Origin: Sinomonas atrocyanea
Lineage (GTDB): Bacteria > Actinomycetota > Actinomycetes > Actinomycetales > Micrococcaceae
NCBI RefSeq assembly: GCF_030812675.1
Contig: NZ_JAUSTE010000001.1
Coordinates: forward strand, 310,001 to 374,000
Direction of reading: 5' to 3'
Length of the DNA: 64,000 bases
The notes beneath the pieces are model-generated. The model ran no database searches, was not told the origin of the DNA, and saw only the letters and a list, made by a program, of their open reading frames with translations. The position numbers and the translations under genes were made by a program. Below are positions 1 to 10,443 of the stretch, in pieces (positions within the stretch are counted from its first letter, which is position 1; each line of letters opens with the position of its first letter).

Positions 1-674
1 CAGCGGAGGAGATCCTGGGTGGGGACGAGGTCCGGGATGTCCTCGGCGCCGACGACGGAGCCCAGGCCCTCGGCGATCTCGAGCGCCTTGGACCGCATGG
101 CCTGCCAGTCCTCCACCGCCGCGCGCACGTCGCCGAGGACGCGGCGGACCCCGTCGACGAGCTCGGTCTTGGTGGCCGCGGAGGCCCGGTTCGTCTCGAT
201 GGCGATCCACGACTCGATGTGGGTCGCATTGTCGCCGTCGGCGACGAGCGCGCTCAGCAGGGGCATGGTCGCCGTGTCGCCGCTCGTCATGCCCCACTGC
301 GCGGGCACGCGCTGGACGGCGACGAGGCCGCCGTCGCTCTTGCGGCGGGTCACGACGAACATGGGGTGCACGACGAGGTGGATGGGCGCGCCCTGGCGCA
401 CGAGCTCCGCGCTGACCGAGTCGACCAGGAAGGGCATGTCGTCGGTGACGATGTAGACCACGCTGCGGCCGCCCTCGTCGACGACGGCGATGTTGGCGGT
501 GCCCGTCTCTCGGCCCTCGGCGACGGCCCAGTGCTCGCGGGCCCGGTCCGCGAGGGCTTCGCCCGGGTACGCCTGCCTGTCTTCTTCGGCGAGGTGCTCG
601 TAGTAGTCCGCGAGGAACTTCGTTTCCTGGTCCGCTGACGGGAACGGGGTCTGCTGGGCAGTACCTGTCGACAC
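1..674 (-). CDS. gdh: NAD-dependent glutamate dehydrogenase (large GDH type), N-terminal part
   Basis: This gene runs off the left edge; 224 N-terminal residues are visible. The very large (about 180 kDa) NAD-glutamate dehydrogenases oxidise glutamate to 2-oxoglutarate and ammonia. The visible part matches their N-terminal regulatory region: a YYEHLAEED segment near residue 22, a VTDDMPFLVDSV segment near residue 72, and an HLVVHPMF segment near 92. The catalytic dehydrogenase domain lies outside the window. I chose the GTG at 674 because a GGAGG lies 9 bases upstream; an in-frame ATG at 695 would add seven basic residues and leave that Shine-Dalgarno inside the gene. It is the last gene of a minus-strand run, 54 bp after the CpaE-like gene. 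Family assignment is firm; regulation and full length cannot be judged. Confidence 0.85.
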   Translation of the reverse strand, partial: MSTGTAQQTPFPSADQETKFLADYYEHLAEEDRQAYPGEALADRAREHWAVAEGRETGTANIAVVDEGGRSVVYIVTDDMPFLVDSVSAELVRQGAPIHLVVHPMFVVTRRKSDGGLVAVQRVPAQWGMTSGDTATMPLLSALVADGDNATHIESWIAIETNRASAATKTELVDGVRRVLGDVRAAVEDWQAMRSKALEIAEGLGSVVGAEDIPDLVPTQDLLR

Positions 675-728
675 TCTGGCTCGCCTCCGGTGCATGTGGC
701 TGCCACCTCGCAGCCCTCTGACTCGAGC

Positions 729-2039
729 CTAGCGCGGCACGGGCACCCGAGCTTTGGCACCCGGTACAGCGAATCTCCGTTTTCGCTGTCGAGGTGCACA
801 CACGATTTCGGCGATGCTGTGCCGCATCGCAGACTCGGGCGCGGCCTCCAGGAGCACCTGCCCCGCGAGCAGCGCCGCGTCCGCGGCCTCCGCTTCGTGC
901 GGCACCATGGCTCCGATGGGGATGCCGGGGCCGAAGCGCTCCCAGGCCTCGCGCAGCGCGCGGTCCGGCGACCGCCCCACCGCGGAGGCCCGGAGCCGGT
1001 TGAACACCACCGTCGGCGCCACGCCCGGCACGGCCTGCTCCAGCTCGGCCAGCGCGCGCACCAGGCGCGGCATGCCGATGGAGTCGGCCGCTCCGACCGC
1101 GAGGACCCGGTCGGCCAGTTCGAGCGCGCGCAGGGTTGTCCCGTTGCGGCGCGGCGCCATCGTGTCGAAGCTGAGCTCCTCATCGGCCTCGAGGCAGAAC
1201 CCGGTGTCGACGACGACGAACTCGGCGAGCTCCCGGCAGCGCTCGAGCACGGACCCGAAGGCTGCGGCACGCAGCTCGGGCCAGCGGTCGGCCCGGGTGA
1301 GCCCCGTGAGCACGCGGAGCACCCCTGCGCCCGTGACGACGGGACTCGCGACGCGCTCGAGCGGACCGCGCTCGAGCAGGCCCTGGTCAGCGAGCCTGCA
1401 GGCCTGGGCGAGGCCGGCGGAATCGTCGAGGAGGCCCAGCACGCCCGCCACCGACGGGCCGTACGTGTCGGCGTCGACGAGGACCACGCTGCGGCCGTCC
1501 GCAGCGAGCTCGGCCGCGCAGTTGACGGCGATTGTGGTCCGCCCGGGCGAGCCGATCGGGCCCCAGACGGCGATGACAGTGCCGAGCTCCCCCGGCTCGG
1601 GCCCGTCCTCCGGCGGTTCGGCCTCGGCCTCGACGGTGGGCCGCGCCCCCGCTAGGCCGAAGGAGGAGGAGGGCCGGTCGGCCGAGAGCGCGGCGGCGGC
1701 ATCGACCGCCTCGCCGATCAGGCGCGCGAGTTCCTGGGGCGGAACGGACTCGGAGGCCGCGAGCACCCCGAGTCCCGCGAGCCGGGCGCGCTCAGCGTCG
1801 TCGTCCGTGAGGCCCACGAGGGCTACCCCGACCGTCCCGAGCCGGTCGACGAGCGTTGCGGTGACCTCCTGGGTCCCGCCAGTGACCACCGCCGCCCGGG
1901 CCAGGCCCGTCTGGCAGGCGGCGACGAGCTCGGCCAGCTCGGAGCAGCGGCGCACCACCGTCACCGGCCCGTGCAGGCGCTCGAGGGATCCCACGAGTTC
2001 GGCCTGGCCCGCCCCGACGGTGACGACGGGGATGCTCAT
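729..2039 (-). CDS. CpaE-like MinD/ParA-family P-loop ATPase
   Basis: A 436-aa protein with a poorly conserved N-terminal half (about 1-150) and a MinD/ParA-type ATPase domain after it. The deviant Walker A, GPIGSPGRTT at about residues 160-169, has arginine where the phosphate-binding lysine is expected. It is followed by a VVLVDADTYGPS segment and a VVVDTGF Walker B-like strand. CpaE proteins help localise Flp/Tad pilus machinery, but no TadA ATPase, secretin or pilin is present here, so that role is not supported. The ATG at 2039 overlaps the stop of the SAF-domain gene (ATGA), implying translational coupling and a joint function. An in-frame start at 2063 lies inside the upstream gene and is less likely. 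Family is fairly sure; function unknown. Confidence 0.75.
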   Translation of the reverse strand: MSIPVVTVGAGQAELVGSLERLHGPVTVVRRCSELAELVAACQTGLARAAVVTGGTQEVTATLVDRLGTVGVALVGLTDDDAERARLAGLGVLAASESVPPQELARLIGEAVDAAAALSADRPSSSFGLAGARPTVEAEAEPPEDGPEPGELGTVIAVWGPIGSPGRTTIAVNCAAELAADGRSVVLVDADTYGPSVAGVLGLLDDSAGLAQACRLADQGLLERGPLERVASPVVTGAGVLRVLTGLTRADRWPELRAAAFGSVLERCRELAEFVVVDTGFCLEADEELSFDTMAPRRNGTTLRALELADRVLAVGAADSIGMPRLVRALAELEQAVPGVAPTVVFNRLRASAVGRSPDRALREAWERFGPGIPIGAMVPHEAEAADAALLAGQVLLEAAPESAMRHSIAEIVCAPRQRKRRFAVPGAKARVPVPR

Positions 2040-2677
2040 CGGGTGCCGCCCGCCGGGTTCCACACGAGCGAGACCTTCGCGCTATTCGCCTGCGCACCGA
2101 GGACCTGGGCGAGTTTCGCGTCCTCGACGAGCACGAGGACGTTCGTCTCGCGGCTTGCGCCGAGGGCCGAGGAGGCCGTCTCGAGGTGGGCGATCTCGGC
2201 GCCGGCCACGAGGCGCTTGGGCTCGGAGAAGCCGTTCCTGCCGTCCGGCAGCGCCACCCAGACGTCGACCCGCGATCCCGCGGCCGCCTCAGCAGGCAGC
2301 GGCTGGGCCACGCTGATGGAGACGGGCTTGCGGTCGACCGCGTGCGGCTCGCCGAGGCTCGAGGCGGGCACGAGGTCGCCCTTGGCGACCCGCTGGAGCG
2401 CCACCTTGCCCTCCGGCAGCCGCTCCGGCGTGAGGTACTGCCCCTCGGCGTCCCCCAGCCGGACGTCCACGCGGACGAGCCGGCTCGGGTCGACGGTCTG
2501 TCCGACGGCGATGTCCTCCTTCGCGGCGTAGGCTCCGACCGTGCTCTGGGCCGAGTCGACCAGCGCCACCACCCCGGCGACCGAGGCCACCACGAGCAGG
2601 AGCCCGACCAGCAGCCGCGGGTCCCTCCATGACGGCTTCGCCAGCCGGGCCCCCGGCGCACCCTCGGCTGCAGGCAT
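2036..2677 (-). CDS. SAF-domain membrane protein (CpaB/RcpC-like)
   Basis: A 213-aa protein with a short cytoplasmic N-terminus, one membrane segment (LLVGLLLVVASVAGVVALV, about residues 23-41) and an extracytoplasmic SAF domain (about 55-110) of the CpaB/FlgA type, then a beta-rich tail with a VDVWVALPDG segment. CpaB proteins act in Flp pilus assembly, and SAF domains also occur in sialic-acid synthase-like and antifreeze-like proteins. No other pilus gene is nearby. The start at 2677 has a strong GGAGGGGG about 9 bases upstream; longer in-frame starts lack this. It is coupled by a 4-base ATGA overlap to the CpaE-like ATPase, so the two probably form one membrane/ATPase unit. Confidence 0.72.
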   Translation of the reverse strand: MPAAEGAPGARLAKPSWRDPRLLVGLLLVVASVAGVVALVDSAQSTVGAYAAKEDIAVGQTVDPSRLVRVDVRLGDAEGQYLTPERLPEGKVALQRVAKGDLVPASSLGEPHAVDRKPVSISVAQPLPAEAAAGSRVDVWVALPDGRNGFSEPKRLVAGAEIAHLETASSALGASRETNVLVLVEDAKLAQVLGAQANSAKVSLVWNPAGGTR

Positions 2678-2752
2678 TGCTGTCCCCCTCCGGATCGCAG
2701 GCCGCTCGCCGGCCCCCCGGCGCCATTCTCGCCGCGACCCGCCCCGGGTCCA

Positions 2753-2779
2753 AGTCACAGCGCATCACCTCGCATCAAA
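2753..2779 (+). promoter_or_regulatory. Helically phased direct repeats upstream of the BldC-like gene
   Basis: Three heptamers start exactly 10 bp apart: AGTCACA (2753), CATCACC (2763) and CATCAAA (2773). They lie about 50-75 bp upstream of the proposed -10 box of the 73-aa regulator. The same motif in the same 10-bp phase recurs at 3769-3825. A role as binding array for that regulator is inferred. Confidence 0.4.
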
Positions 2780-2825
2780 CTGTGGATAAGTGCCTGTCCC
2801 CGCTGCCAGGGAGGTCTCCGGGTGG

Positions 2826-2831
2826 CAGAAT
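2826..2831 (+). promoter_or_regulatory. Possible -10 box of the BldC-like gene
   Basis: CAGAAT lies 6 bases before the ATG at 2838. No good Shine-Dalgarno is present, so the mRNA may be leaderless. The first base departs from TANNNT and no clear -35 is visible. Confidence 0.35.
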
Positions 2832-2837
2832 GGGTCC

Positions 2838-3059
2838 ATGCCCCGCTTCCTGACGCTCGCAGATGTCTGCGAGCAGCTCCAGATCAGCGCAGCCCAGGCG
2901 TATGCCCTCGTGCGCAGCGGCGAGCTCAAGGCCATCCAGGTCGGCGGCCGCGGGCAGTGGCGCGTCGAGGACGTCAAGCTCGAGGAGTACATCCAGGAGA
3001 GCTACGCCAAGGCGGAGAGGATGCTCGCGGAGAATCGGCGGGGCAACCCGGGCGCCTGA
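2838..3059 (+). CDS. BldC-like MerR-type helix-turn-helix DNA-binding protein
   Basis: A 73-aa protein made almost entirely of a MerR/excisionase-type winged helix-turn-helix: MPRFLTLADVCEQLQIS forms the first helices, then AYALVRSGELKAIQVGGRGQWR with the recognition wing, and a short C-terminal helix ending EYIQESYAKAERM. Size and architecture match Streptomyces BldC (68 aa), which is reported to bind DNA as head-to-tail multimers on direct repeats. The ATG at 2838 gives a protein that begins at the domain; the upstream in-frame start at 2790 adds a low-complexity extension. The gene is divergent from the CpaB/CpaE-like pair, and 10-bp-phased repeats lie just upstream of it. Target genes are unknown. 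Confidence 0.75.
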   Translation: MPRFLTLADVCEQLQISAAQAYALVRSGELKAIQVGGRGQWRVEDVKLEEYIQESYAKAERMLAENRRGNPGA

Positions 3060-3144
3060 CCGCGTCGATGGGCGGTGGGCCGTCGGCCGCCGCCCGCGGC
3101 CGCGGTGGGCATCGCGCGGGACTGGCGGATCCGCAGACGCCGCA

Positions 3145-3696
3145 CTAGCCGCCCGAGCGGATGGCGATGAGCCGCCCGAAGGGCACCGCCCGCAGCCCGC
3201 GGGACTCTCCCCGATCCGGGGCCCGCAGGGGTGCGACCTCGACATAGTCGGCGCCGACGGTGTCCAGCGTGCCCGTGACCGTGAGGGACTCGCCGGTCCC
3301 CGCATCCACGAAGCAGGCAACCGGGGATCGGTCCCGGGCAATGGCCCGGAGGCCCGAGCCGAGGGACAGAGTCCTCCGCACCGCTGAGCGCTCCTCGACG
3401 GCGCCGCGGCCGAGCCCCTCGACGGTCACGATGCCCTCGTGCGGCACGAGCACGGAATGGGGACCGGAGTCCAGGACGAGCCAGGTGGCGGCGACCTGCG
3501 CGAGGCGCCCCCTGAACCGGAGACCGCCTCTGAGCAGGAGCGCGACGGGAGCCGCGCCCTGGCCCCGCAGCCGTTCGGCGAGGCCCACCCCGGCCGCCTC
3601 GGCCCGCGCCAGATCGGCCACCTGCGACTCGAGCTCCAGCTCTCCCGCCGACGCAAGCTGGCCCTCGAGGTCCGAAAACAGGTTCTCCCAGCGCAT
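3145..3696 (-). CDS. Conserved hypothetical protein, 183 aa
   Basis: I do not recognise a named family. The protein begins MRWENLFSDLEGQLASAGELE, has an acidic helical N-terminus of about 50 residues, and then a beta-rich part with a GGLRFRGRLAQVAATWLVLD segment that resembles an Sm-like or small-barrel fold. It has no signal peptide or membrane segment. The ATG at 3696 is preferred; a GTG at 3705 in the same frame sits closer to a purine-rich GGAGAGGTAGG and cannot be excluded. It is divergent from the LysM gene, and its upstream region borders the phased-repeat array at 3769-3825. Its 3' end faces the BldC-like gene across 85 bp. Confidence 0.6.
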   Translation of the reverse strand: MRWENLFSDLEGQLASAGELELESQVADLARAEAAGVGLAERLRGQGAAPVALLLRGGLRFRGRLAQVAATWLVLDSGPHSVLVPHEGIVTVEGLGRGAVEERSAVRRTLSLGSGLRAIARDRSPVACFVDAGTGESLTVTGTLDTVGADYVEVAPLRAPDRGESRGLRAVPFGRLIAIRSGG

Positions 3697-3768
3697 GGCG
3701 CTCACCCTACCTCTCCTCCGGCCCGTCGACTTTGCCCGGACGACCACTGGACAAATGCCGGAATCTGC

Positions 3769-3825
3769 AGTCAAACTTTCTCCAAGCACATCAAACAGCA
3801 TCAAAATGCACCAAAGAGGTTCAAG
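3769..3825 (+). promoter_or_regulatory. Array of six 10-bp-phased NNTCAAA-like repeats before the LysM gene
   Basis: Six heptamers begin exactly 10 bp apart: AGTCAAA (3769), TCTCCAA (3779), CATCAAA (3789), CATCAAA (3799), CACCAAA (3809) and GTTCAAG (3819). A further in-phase GGACAAA lies at 3749, with the 3759 position degenerate. This is the most AT-rich stretch for many kb. It ends 23 bp before the LysM start, so it probably overlaps that promoter. A 10-bp period places every motif on one face of the helix. The likely roles are a multimeric binding array or phased bending. Confidence 0.5.
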
Positions 3826-3848
3826 ACCAGACGGACCGAGGGGGTCTC

Positions 3849-4745
3849 ATGGAGAACACACGACGGCAGCAGCTCGCGGCGGACGGCCTCGTGGCCGGAG
3901 CCGTGCTGGCGCTGGGGGCGGTGCTGGTCACTGCGGGCAGTTCGCTGGCCCGGGATCTCGCGCCCGGCGCCTCCGGCCCCTGGCTCCGGATCACTCCCCG
4001 CCCAGTCGGTGCCCTCCCCACGGTGGACGTCCTCCTCGGCCTCATCGCGAGCCTGGTCGGCCTGGCGGTCGTGGCCTGGTGGCTCCTGTCCATGAGCCTG
4101 GCCATCGCATCGGCCCTGCTGGGTGCGGCCGGGGCGGGGACGGCCTCCCGGCGGGCAGGGAGCTTCGCCCCCGCGTTCATGCGGCGGCTGGCGCTCGCGA
4201 TGCTGGGACTGGGCCTCGTCGCGGTCCCCGCCGCCCACGCCGACGGCCTCCCGGACCCGGCCTGGCAGCCCGGGAACACCAACGCGGCGTCCGCAGCGGT
4301 CCCGGGACGCTCGACGCCTGCATCCGCGCCTCCCGCACCCGCCGCATCGCCCACGGCGGCGCTGCCCGCCCCCGCCTCGCCGGGCCCGTCGACGTCGCCT
4401 GAGGCGTCACCGGGGGCCGCCCCACCCGCCGGGTCGTCACGGGTGGCTGCGCCATCGGCCGCGGCGCCCGTGCCGGTCCCGGAGGCAGGCTGGGTCCCCG
4501 CCGCGCCGCCCACGGATCCCGGCACCCTTGTGCCTCAGCCCCGGAGGTCGCCCGTGCTGGCCTCGGAGGTGGAGGTCCGCCCCGGCGACAGCCTCTGGAC
4601 CATCGTTGCACGCCAGCTCGGGCCCGGGGCAAGCGACCTCGACGTCGCGGCCGCGTGGCCCTCGTGGTACCAGGCGAACGCCGGAACCATCGGCGGCAAC
4701 CCCGACCTGATCCGCCCGGGCCAGATCCTCGTTCCCCCTCGCTGA
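3849..4745 (+). CDS. Membrane-anchored LysM-domain protein
   Basis: A 298-aa protein with three hydrophobic segments in its first 130 residues (about 12-35, 58-95 and 112-128), a long Pro/Ala/Ser-rich linker (about 140-235) and a C-terminal LysM domain. That domain starts at VEVRPGDSLWTIVARQL and ends with PDLIRPGQILVPPR. LysM binds peptidoglycan, so the protein probably ties the membrane to the cell wall. The start at 3849 has a GAGGGGG close upstream, somewhat tight in spacing. The array of phased repeats ends just before it. It is followed after 118 bp by the Rv3235-like gene in the same orientation, an arrangement I associate with secA neighbourhoods in Actinobacteria. Confidence 0.75.
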   Translation: MENTRRQQLAADGLVAGAVLALGAVLVTAGSSLARDLAPGASGPWLRITPRPVGALPTVDVLLGLIASLVGLAVVAWWLLSMSLAIASALLGAAGAGTASRRAGSFAPAFMRRLALAMLGLGLVAVPAAHADGLPDPAWQPGNTNAASAAVPGRSTPASAPPAPAASPTAALPAPASPGPSTSPEASPGAAPPAGSSRVAAPSAAAPVPVPEAGWVPAAPPTDPGTLVPQPRRSPVLASEVEVRPGDSLWTIVARQLGPGASDLDVAAAWPSWYQANAGTIGGNPDLIRPGQILVPPR

Positions 4746-4863
4746 CACCCTGCACTGCGCGCGACGGCCATCCGCCGCCGCATCCATGCCCCTGGCCGTA
4801 CGGGGCGAGCCTCTTTGGCCGTGCGCTCCCAGCGCCGGCCCCGACCGAAGGACTCCACTCGCC

Positions 4864-5397
4864 ATGGCTCAACGCACCCTGCCCCAGATCGTCCCGACCG
4901 GGCCGCGCACCGCGGACCTGCTGCGCCTCCATCGCGCCCGCCCCGATGCCGCCGCGGGACGGCCGCGGACTGCGGGCACATCTGCGCTCGCCGCCGAGCC
5001 CGCGCAGTCCCCCCCCAGGCGGCTGCATGCCGTCCCGGGAACGCACGAGGGTGAGGAAGCGCGCAAGGTCGCCGCCGCCATCACCCGCGCCACGATGGAG
5101 GTCCTCGCCGGGACGCGGCCCGTCCAGCAGCTCGCCCCCTGGCTGCACCGCGACCTGCTGGCCTCTGTGCAGCTGCGGGCCGACCTCAGCCGCGCGGCAC
5201 GGCAGGGGGCGTCGGGTCCCTCGGCTCGCGCGCACCGGGCCGCCTCCATCAGGTCCTCCCACGCGCGCCCCGTCGGGCCGGGCCTCTACGAGGCCGCCGT
5301 CGTCGTCGCAGATGCGGTGCGGTGCCGGGCCGTCGCGCTGCGCCTCGAGGCCGCGGGCCGCTCGCGCTGGCAGGTCACCGCGCTGGAGATCGGCTGA
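4864..5397 (+). CDS. Rv3235-family protein
   Basis: A 177-aa protein whose C-terminal 100 residues match the actinobacterial Rv3235 family: a helical segment with EGEEARKVAAAITRATMEVLAGTRPVQQLAPWL, then a beta-rich end with AVALRLEAAG and WQVTALEIG. The N-terminal 60 residues are low-complexity and probably disordered. Function is unknown; the family is commonly encoded next to secA, as here, where it converges with secA over a shared terminator hairpin. I chose the ATG at 4864, 12 bases after an AAGGA; the in-frame ATG at 4786 would add a Pro-rich extension with no support. Confidence 0.75.
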   Translation: MAQRTLPQIVPTGPRTADLLRLHRARPDAAAGRPRTAGTSALAAEPAQSPPRRLHAVPGTHEGEEARKVAAAITRATMEVLAGTRPVQQLAPWLHRDLLASVQLRADLSRAARQGASGPSARAHRAASIRSSHARPVGPGLYEAAVVVADAVRCRAVALRLEAAGRSRWQVTALEIG

Positions 5398-5413
5398 GCC
5401 CAGCGCGCACGGA

Positions 5414-5455
5414 AGAGGCCGGCGGCCCATCCCCAGGGATGGGCCGCCGGCCTCT
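5414..5455. terminator. Bidirectional terminator between Rv3235-like gene and secA
   Basis: A perfect 19-bp inverted repeat (5414-5432 and 5437-5455) with a 4-base loop lies between two convergent genes. It is GC-rich with no long T tract, as usual in high-GC Actinobacteria. Confidence 0.85.
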
Positions 5456-5474
5456 CGCGTCAGGCCGCGGCGTC

Positions 5475-8177
<2,703 letters not shown>

Positions 8178-8236
8178 GTGGCGTTCGCTCCCTTGTCAAT
8201 GGCGTGTGCAGCAGTGATCGTGCGCTGCGGCGGGAT

Positions 8237-9496
8237 TCAGTCTACGGGAGACACGCGCGGAACCCCGTGCAGGTTCCGCCCTCCGCGGACGGGCCCCACA
8301 GCGCGCGCGAGCGCCGGCGCGAGGCTGCCCCGGTCCACCACACGCACATCGTCGAGACCAAGCCAGTCTGCCATCAGCCGCAGTTCGTCCGCGAGCTCGG
8401 CGGCGGTGTCCGCCGGGGCTCCCGGCTCGGCGTGCGCCGCCTGGACGAGCAGGACACCGGCGCTCCGGTCCGCCTTCAGGTCGACGCGGGCGGCCATCGC
8501 ATCGCGCAGGAGGAAGGGCAGCACGTAGTAGCCGTACTCGCGGCGCTCGGCAGGCGTGTAGATCTCGAGGCGGTAGCGGAAGCCGAACAGGCGCTCGAGG
8601 CGGCGCCGCTCGAACACGAGCGAGTCGAAGGGGCTGAGCAGTGCCCTGCCCGTCGCGGCACGGGGAATGGGGCGCCCGGCGGCCAGGAAGATCCTGCCCT
8701 CCCATCCCTCGACGCGGACCTCGTCGAGGCTCCCCTCGGCGGCCAGGGTGGCGAGCGCCGATTCCGTAGCGCGGACGGGGAGGCGGAAGTAGTCCGCGAA
8801 GCAGCGCGCGGTGCCGATGCCGTGCGCCTGGACGGCGCTGCGGACGAGCTCGAGGATCGCTGCCTCCCGGTCCTGGCCGTCCGGGCGCGCGAGGCCGCGG
8901 GGCAGCACGTCCTCGGTCAGGGCGTACCGGCGCTCGAACGCGCTCGACCGGCCCGCGGAGGCGACCGTGCCGAGTTCGAAGAGGTGGCTGACGACGCGCT
9001 GGACCGCACTCCAGTTCCATCCCCACTGGTCGCGGCGGCGCTCCTCGACGTGGCCCAGCCGGTCCGCGAGCTGCCCGGCGGTGAGCGGCCTGCTCGAGGC
9101 GAGGACGGAGAGGATGCGGGCGGTGAGGTCCTCGCGGGCCACGGCGTCCATGTCGCCGGCGCCCACCCAGGCCCGCCGCTGCCAGAGGCGCAGCGCGTCG
9201 AAGTGCTCGGGCCGGACGAAGCTTGCCTCGTGGGCCCAGTACTCGAGCATGCGGCGGGGGCTCCGGGCCGAAAGCCGGTCGAGCGCCTCCCGGTCATACG
9301 GTCCCAGGCGCGAGAAGAACGGCAGGTAATGGCTCCGGACCAGCACGTTGACCGAGTCGATCTGGACCAGCTGGAGGGCCTCGAAGACGCGCACGAGCGC
9401 GCGGGTGGAGGCGGGGGCGGAGGGACGCGCACGGTGGAGGCCCTGGGCGGAGAGCGCAACCCGGCGTGCCTGCGCGAGGGTGAGCCGCGCCGTCAT
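8237..9496 (-). CDS. Winged-helix DNA glycosylase of the YcaQ/AlkX family (HTH_42)
   Basis: A 419-aa protein of the family that includes E. coli YcaQ (AlkX), a glycosylase that unhooks interstrand DNA cross-links, and AlkZ, the azinomycin resistance glycosylase. The diagnostic QxD motif is present as QIDSVN with Q45 and D47; AlkX-type enzymes have QxD whereas AlkZ-type have QxQ. Next come HYLPFFSRLG and MLEYWAHEASF segments, a winged-helix region (about 140-230) and a C-terminal beta domain with FDSLVFERRRLERLFGFRY. No biosynthetic cluster is nearby, so a general genome-maintenance role is more likely than self-resistance. It lies between hpf and secA, separated from hpf by terminator-like hairpins. 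Activity is inferred from the motif only. Confidence 0.82.
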   Translation of the reverse strand: MTARLTLAQARRVALSAQGLHRARPSAPASTRALVRVFEALQLVQIDSVNVLVRSHYLPFFSRLGPYDREALDRLSARSPRRMLEYWAHEASFVRPEHFDALRLWQRRAWVGAGDMDAVAREDLTARILSVLASSRPLTAGQLADRLGHVEERRRDQWGWNWSAVQRVVSHLFELGTVASAGRSSAFERRYALTEDVLPRGLARPDGQDREAAILELVRSAVQAHGIGTARCFADYFRLPVRATESALATLAAEGSLDEVRVEGWEGRIFLAAGRPIPRAATGRALLSPFDSLVFERRRLERLFGFRYRLEIYTPAERREYGYYVLPFLLRDAMAARVDLKADRSAGVLLVQAAHAEPGAPADTAAELADELRLMADWLGLDDVRVVDRGSLAPALARAVGPVRGGRNLHGVPRVSPVD

Positions 9497-9532
9497 GCGT
9501 CCGGGCCGCCGGCCGATCCGGCCCGGCGCGCC

Positions 9533-9591
9533 GCAGCGGCGGCCCTCAGGAGGACCGCCGCTGCCGGGGATGCCGCGGCCGGGACCGCGGC
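9533..9591 (-). terminator. Tandem hairpins downstream of hpf
   Basis: Two inverted repeats follow the hpf stop: a 7-bp perfect stem (9572-9578 with 9585-9591, 6-base loop) and then a 10-bp perfect stem (9533-9542 with 9555-9564) with partial inner pairing. Together they probably end hpf transcription. Confidence 0.6.
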
Positions 9592-9604
9592 CGTGCGCGC
9601 TGGC

Positions 9605-10327
9605 TCAGGGGACAACGGCACCCGCGTCGTCGGAGCGGTACGCGAGGATCTTCTCCTCGACCTTGGCGGCCCCGGGCTCGCAGGCCTGGTCGAGGCTGAT
9701 CACGCCGTAGGTCCATCCACGGCGGCGGTAGACCACGGAGGGGGTGTTCGTGTCCGCGTCGATGAACAGGTAGAAGTCGTGGCCCACGAGCTCCATGTTG
9801 TCCACCGCGTCGTCGAGGGTGAGCGTGGCGGCGGGGAAGACCTTGCGGCGGATCAGGACGGGCGAATCGCCGGCGGGGATGTCGTTCTCGACCTCGTAGG
9901 GCGACGGGGTCTCGCCCTCCGAGGCGACCTCGAGGGCGTGCTCGGCGTAGATCGGCGTACTCCCGCTCACCACCGGGAGGGCGGCGGTGGCGGCGTTGAC
10001 TCCGACGGGGTTGTGCTTGCCGTGGTGGACCTTGCGGCGGTCCTTGGCCCGCCGGAGGCGTTCGAGGAGTTTCCCGTAGGCGAGGTCGAAGGCCGCGAAC
10101 TTGTCCGGAGCGGTGGCCTCGGCCCGGATCACCGGTCCGCGCCCGGTGACCGTGAGCTCGACGGTGAGCTGGTCTCCCCCGGTCTTGGCGCTGCTCTGCT
10201 TGGAGCACTTCGCGTCGACGCGCTGGACCTTGTCAGCCAGCGCACCGATCTTCTCGAGCTTCTCGCCTGCGTACTCGCGGAAGCGATCCGACACAGTCAG
10301 GTTGCGACCGCTGATGTTGAACTCCAT
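9605..10327 (-). CDS. hpf: Ribosome hibernation-promoting factor, long form
   Basis: A 240-aa long-form HPF (RaiA/YvyD type). The N-terminal S30AE domain (about 1-110) starts MEFNISGRNLTVSDRFREYAGEKLEKI and binds the 30S decoding region. A linker of about 60 residues follows, and then the C-terminal dimerisation domain (about 178-240) with DDAVDNMELVGHDFYLFIDADT and VVYRRRGWTYGVI, which joins two ribosomes into 100S particles. A GGAGGGCACC Shine-Dalgarno precedes the ATG at 10327. The 149-bp upstream region has an inverted repeat at 10423-10443 that may be regulatory. It sits between comF and secA, the same order I recall for M. tuberculosis Rv3240c-Rv3242c. Confidence 0.95.
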   Translation of the reverse strand: MEFNISGRNLTVSDRFREYAGEKLEKIGALADKVQRVDAKCSKQSSAKTGGDQLTVELTVTGRGPVIRAEATAPDKFAAFDLAYGKLLERLRRAKDRRKVHHGKHNPVGVNAATAALPVVSGSTPIYAEHALEVASEGETPSPYEVENDIPAGDSPVLIRRKVFPAATLTLDDAVDNMELVGHDFYLFIDADTNTPSVVYRRRGWTYGVISLDQACEPGAAKVEEKILAYRSDDAGAVVP

Positions 10328-10422
10328 GGTGCCCTCCAGATACTTCTGAGTTCAGTCGTATACCGGCGTCCAGAGGCTCCGTCGTCAGACAGTCGAGCCC
10401 CTTTCCTGAGCCGCTATCGACA

Positions 10423-10443
10423 GGTCCTTCTGGCTAAAGGACC
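10423..10443 (-). promoter_or_regulatory. Inverted repeat upstream of hpf
   Basis: GGTCCTT-N7-AAGGACC is a perfect 7-bp inverted repeat about 96 bp upstream of the hpf start. It could be an operator; it vaguely recalls DosR-type boxes, but the match is weak. A terminator after comF is an alternative, since it lies 34 bp past the comF stop. Confidence 0.4.

Noticed and set aside
8237-9496. AlkZ-type self-resistance glycosylase
   Set aside because: The motif is QxD (AlkX type), not QxQ, and no genotoxin cluster is nearby.
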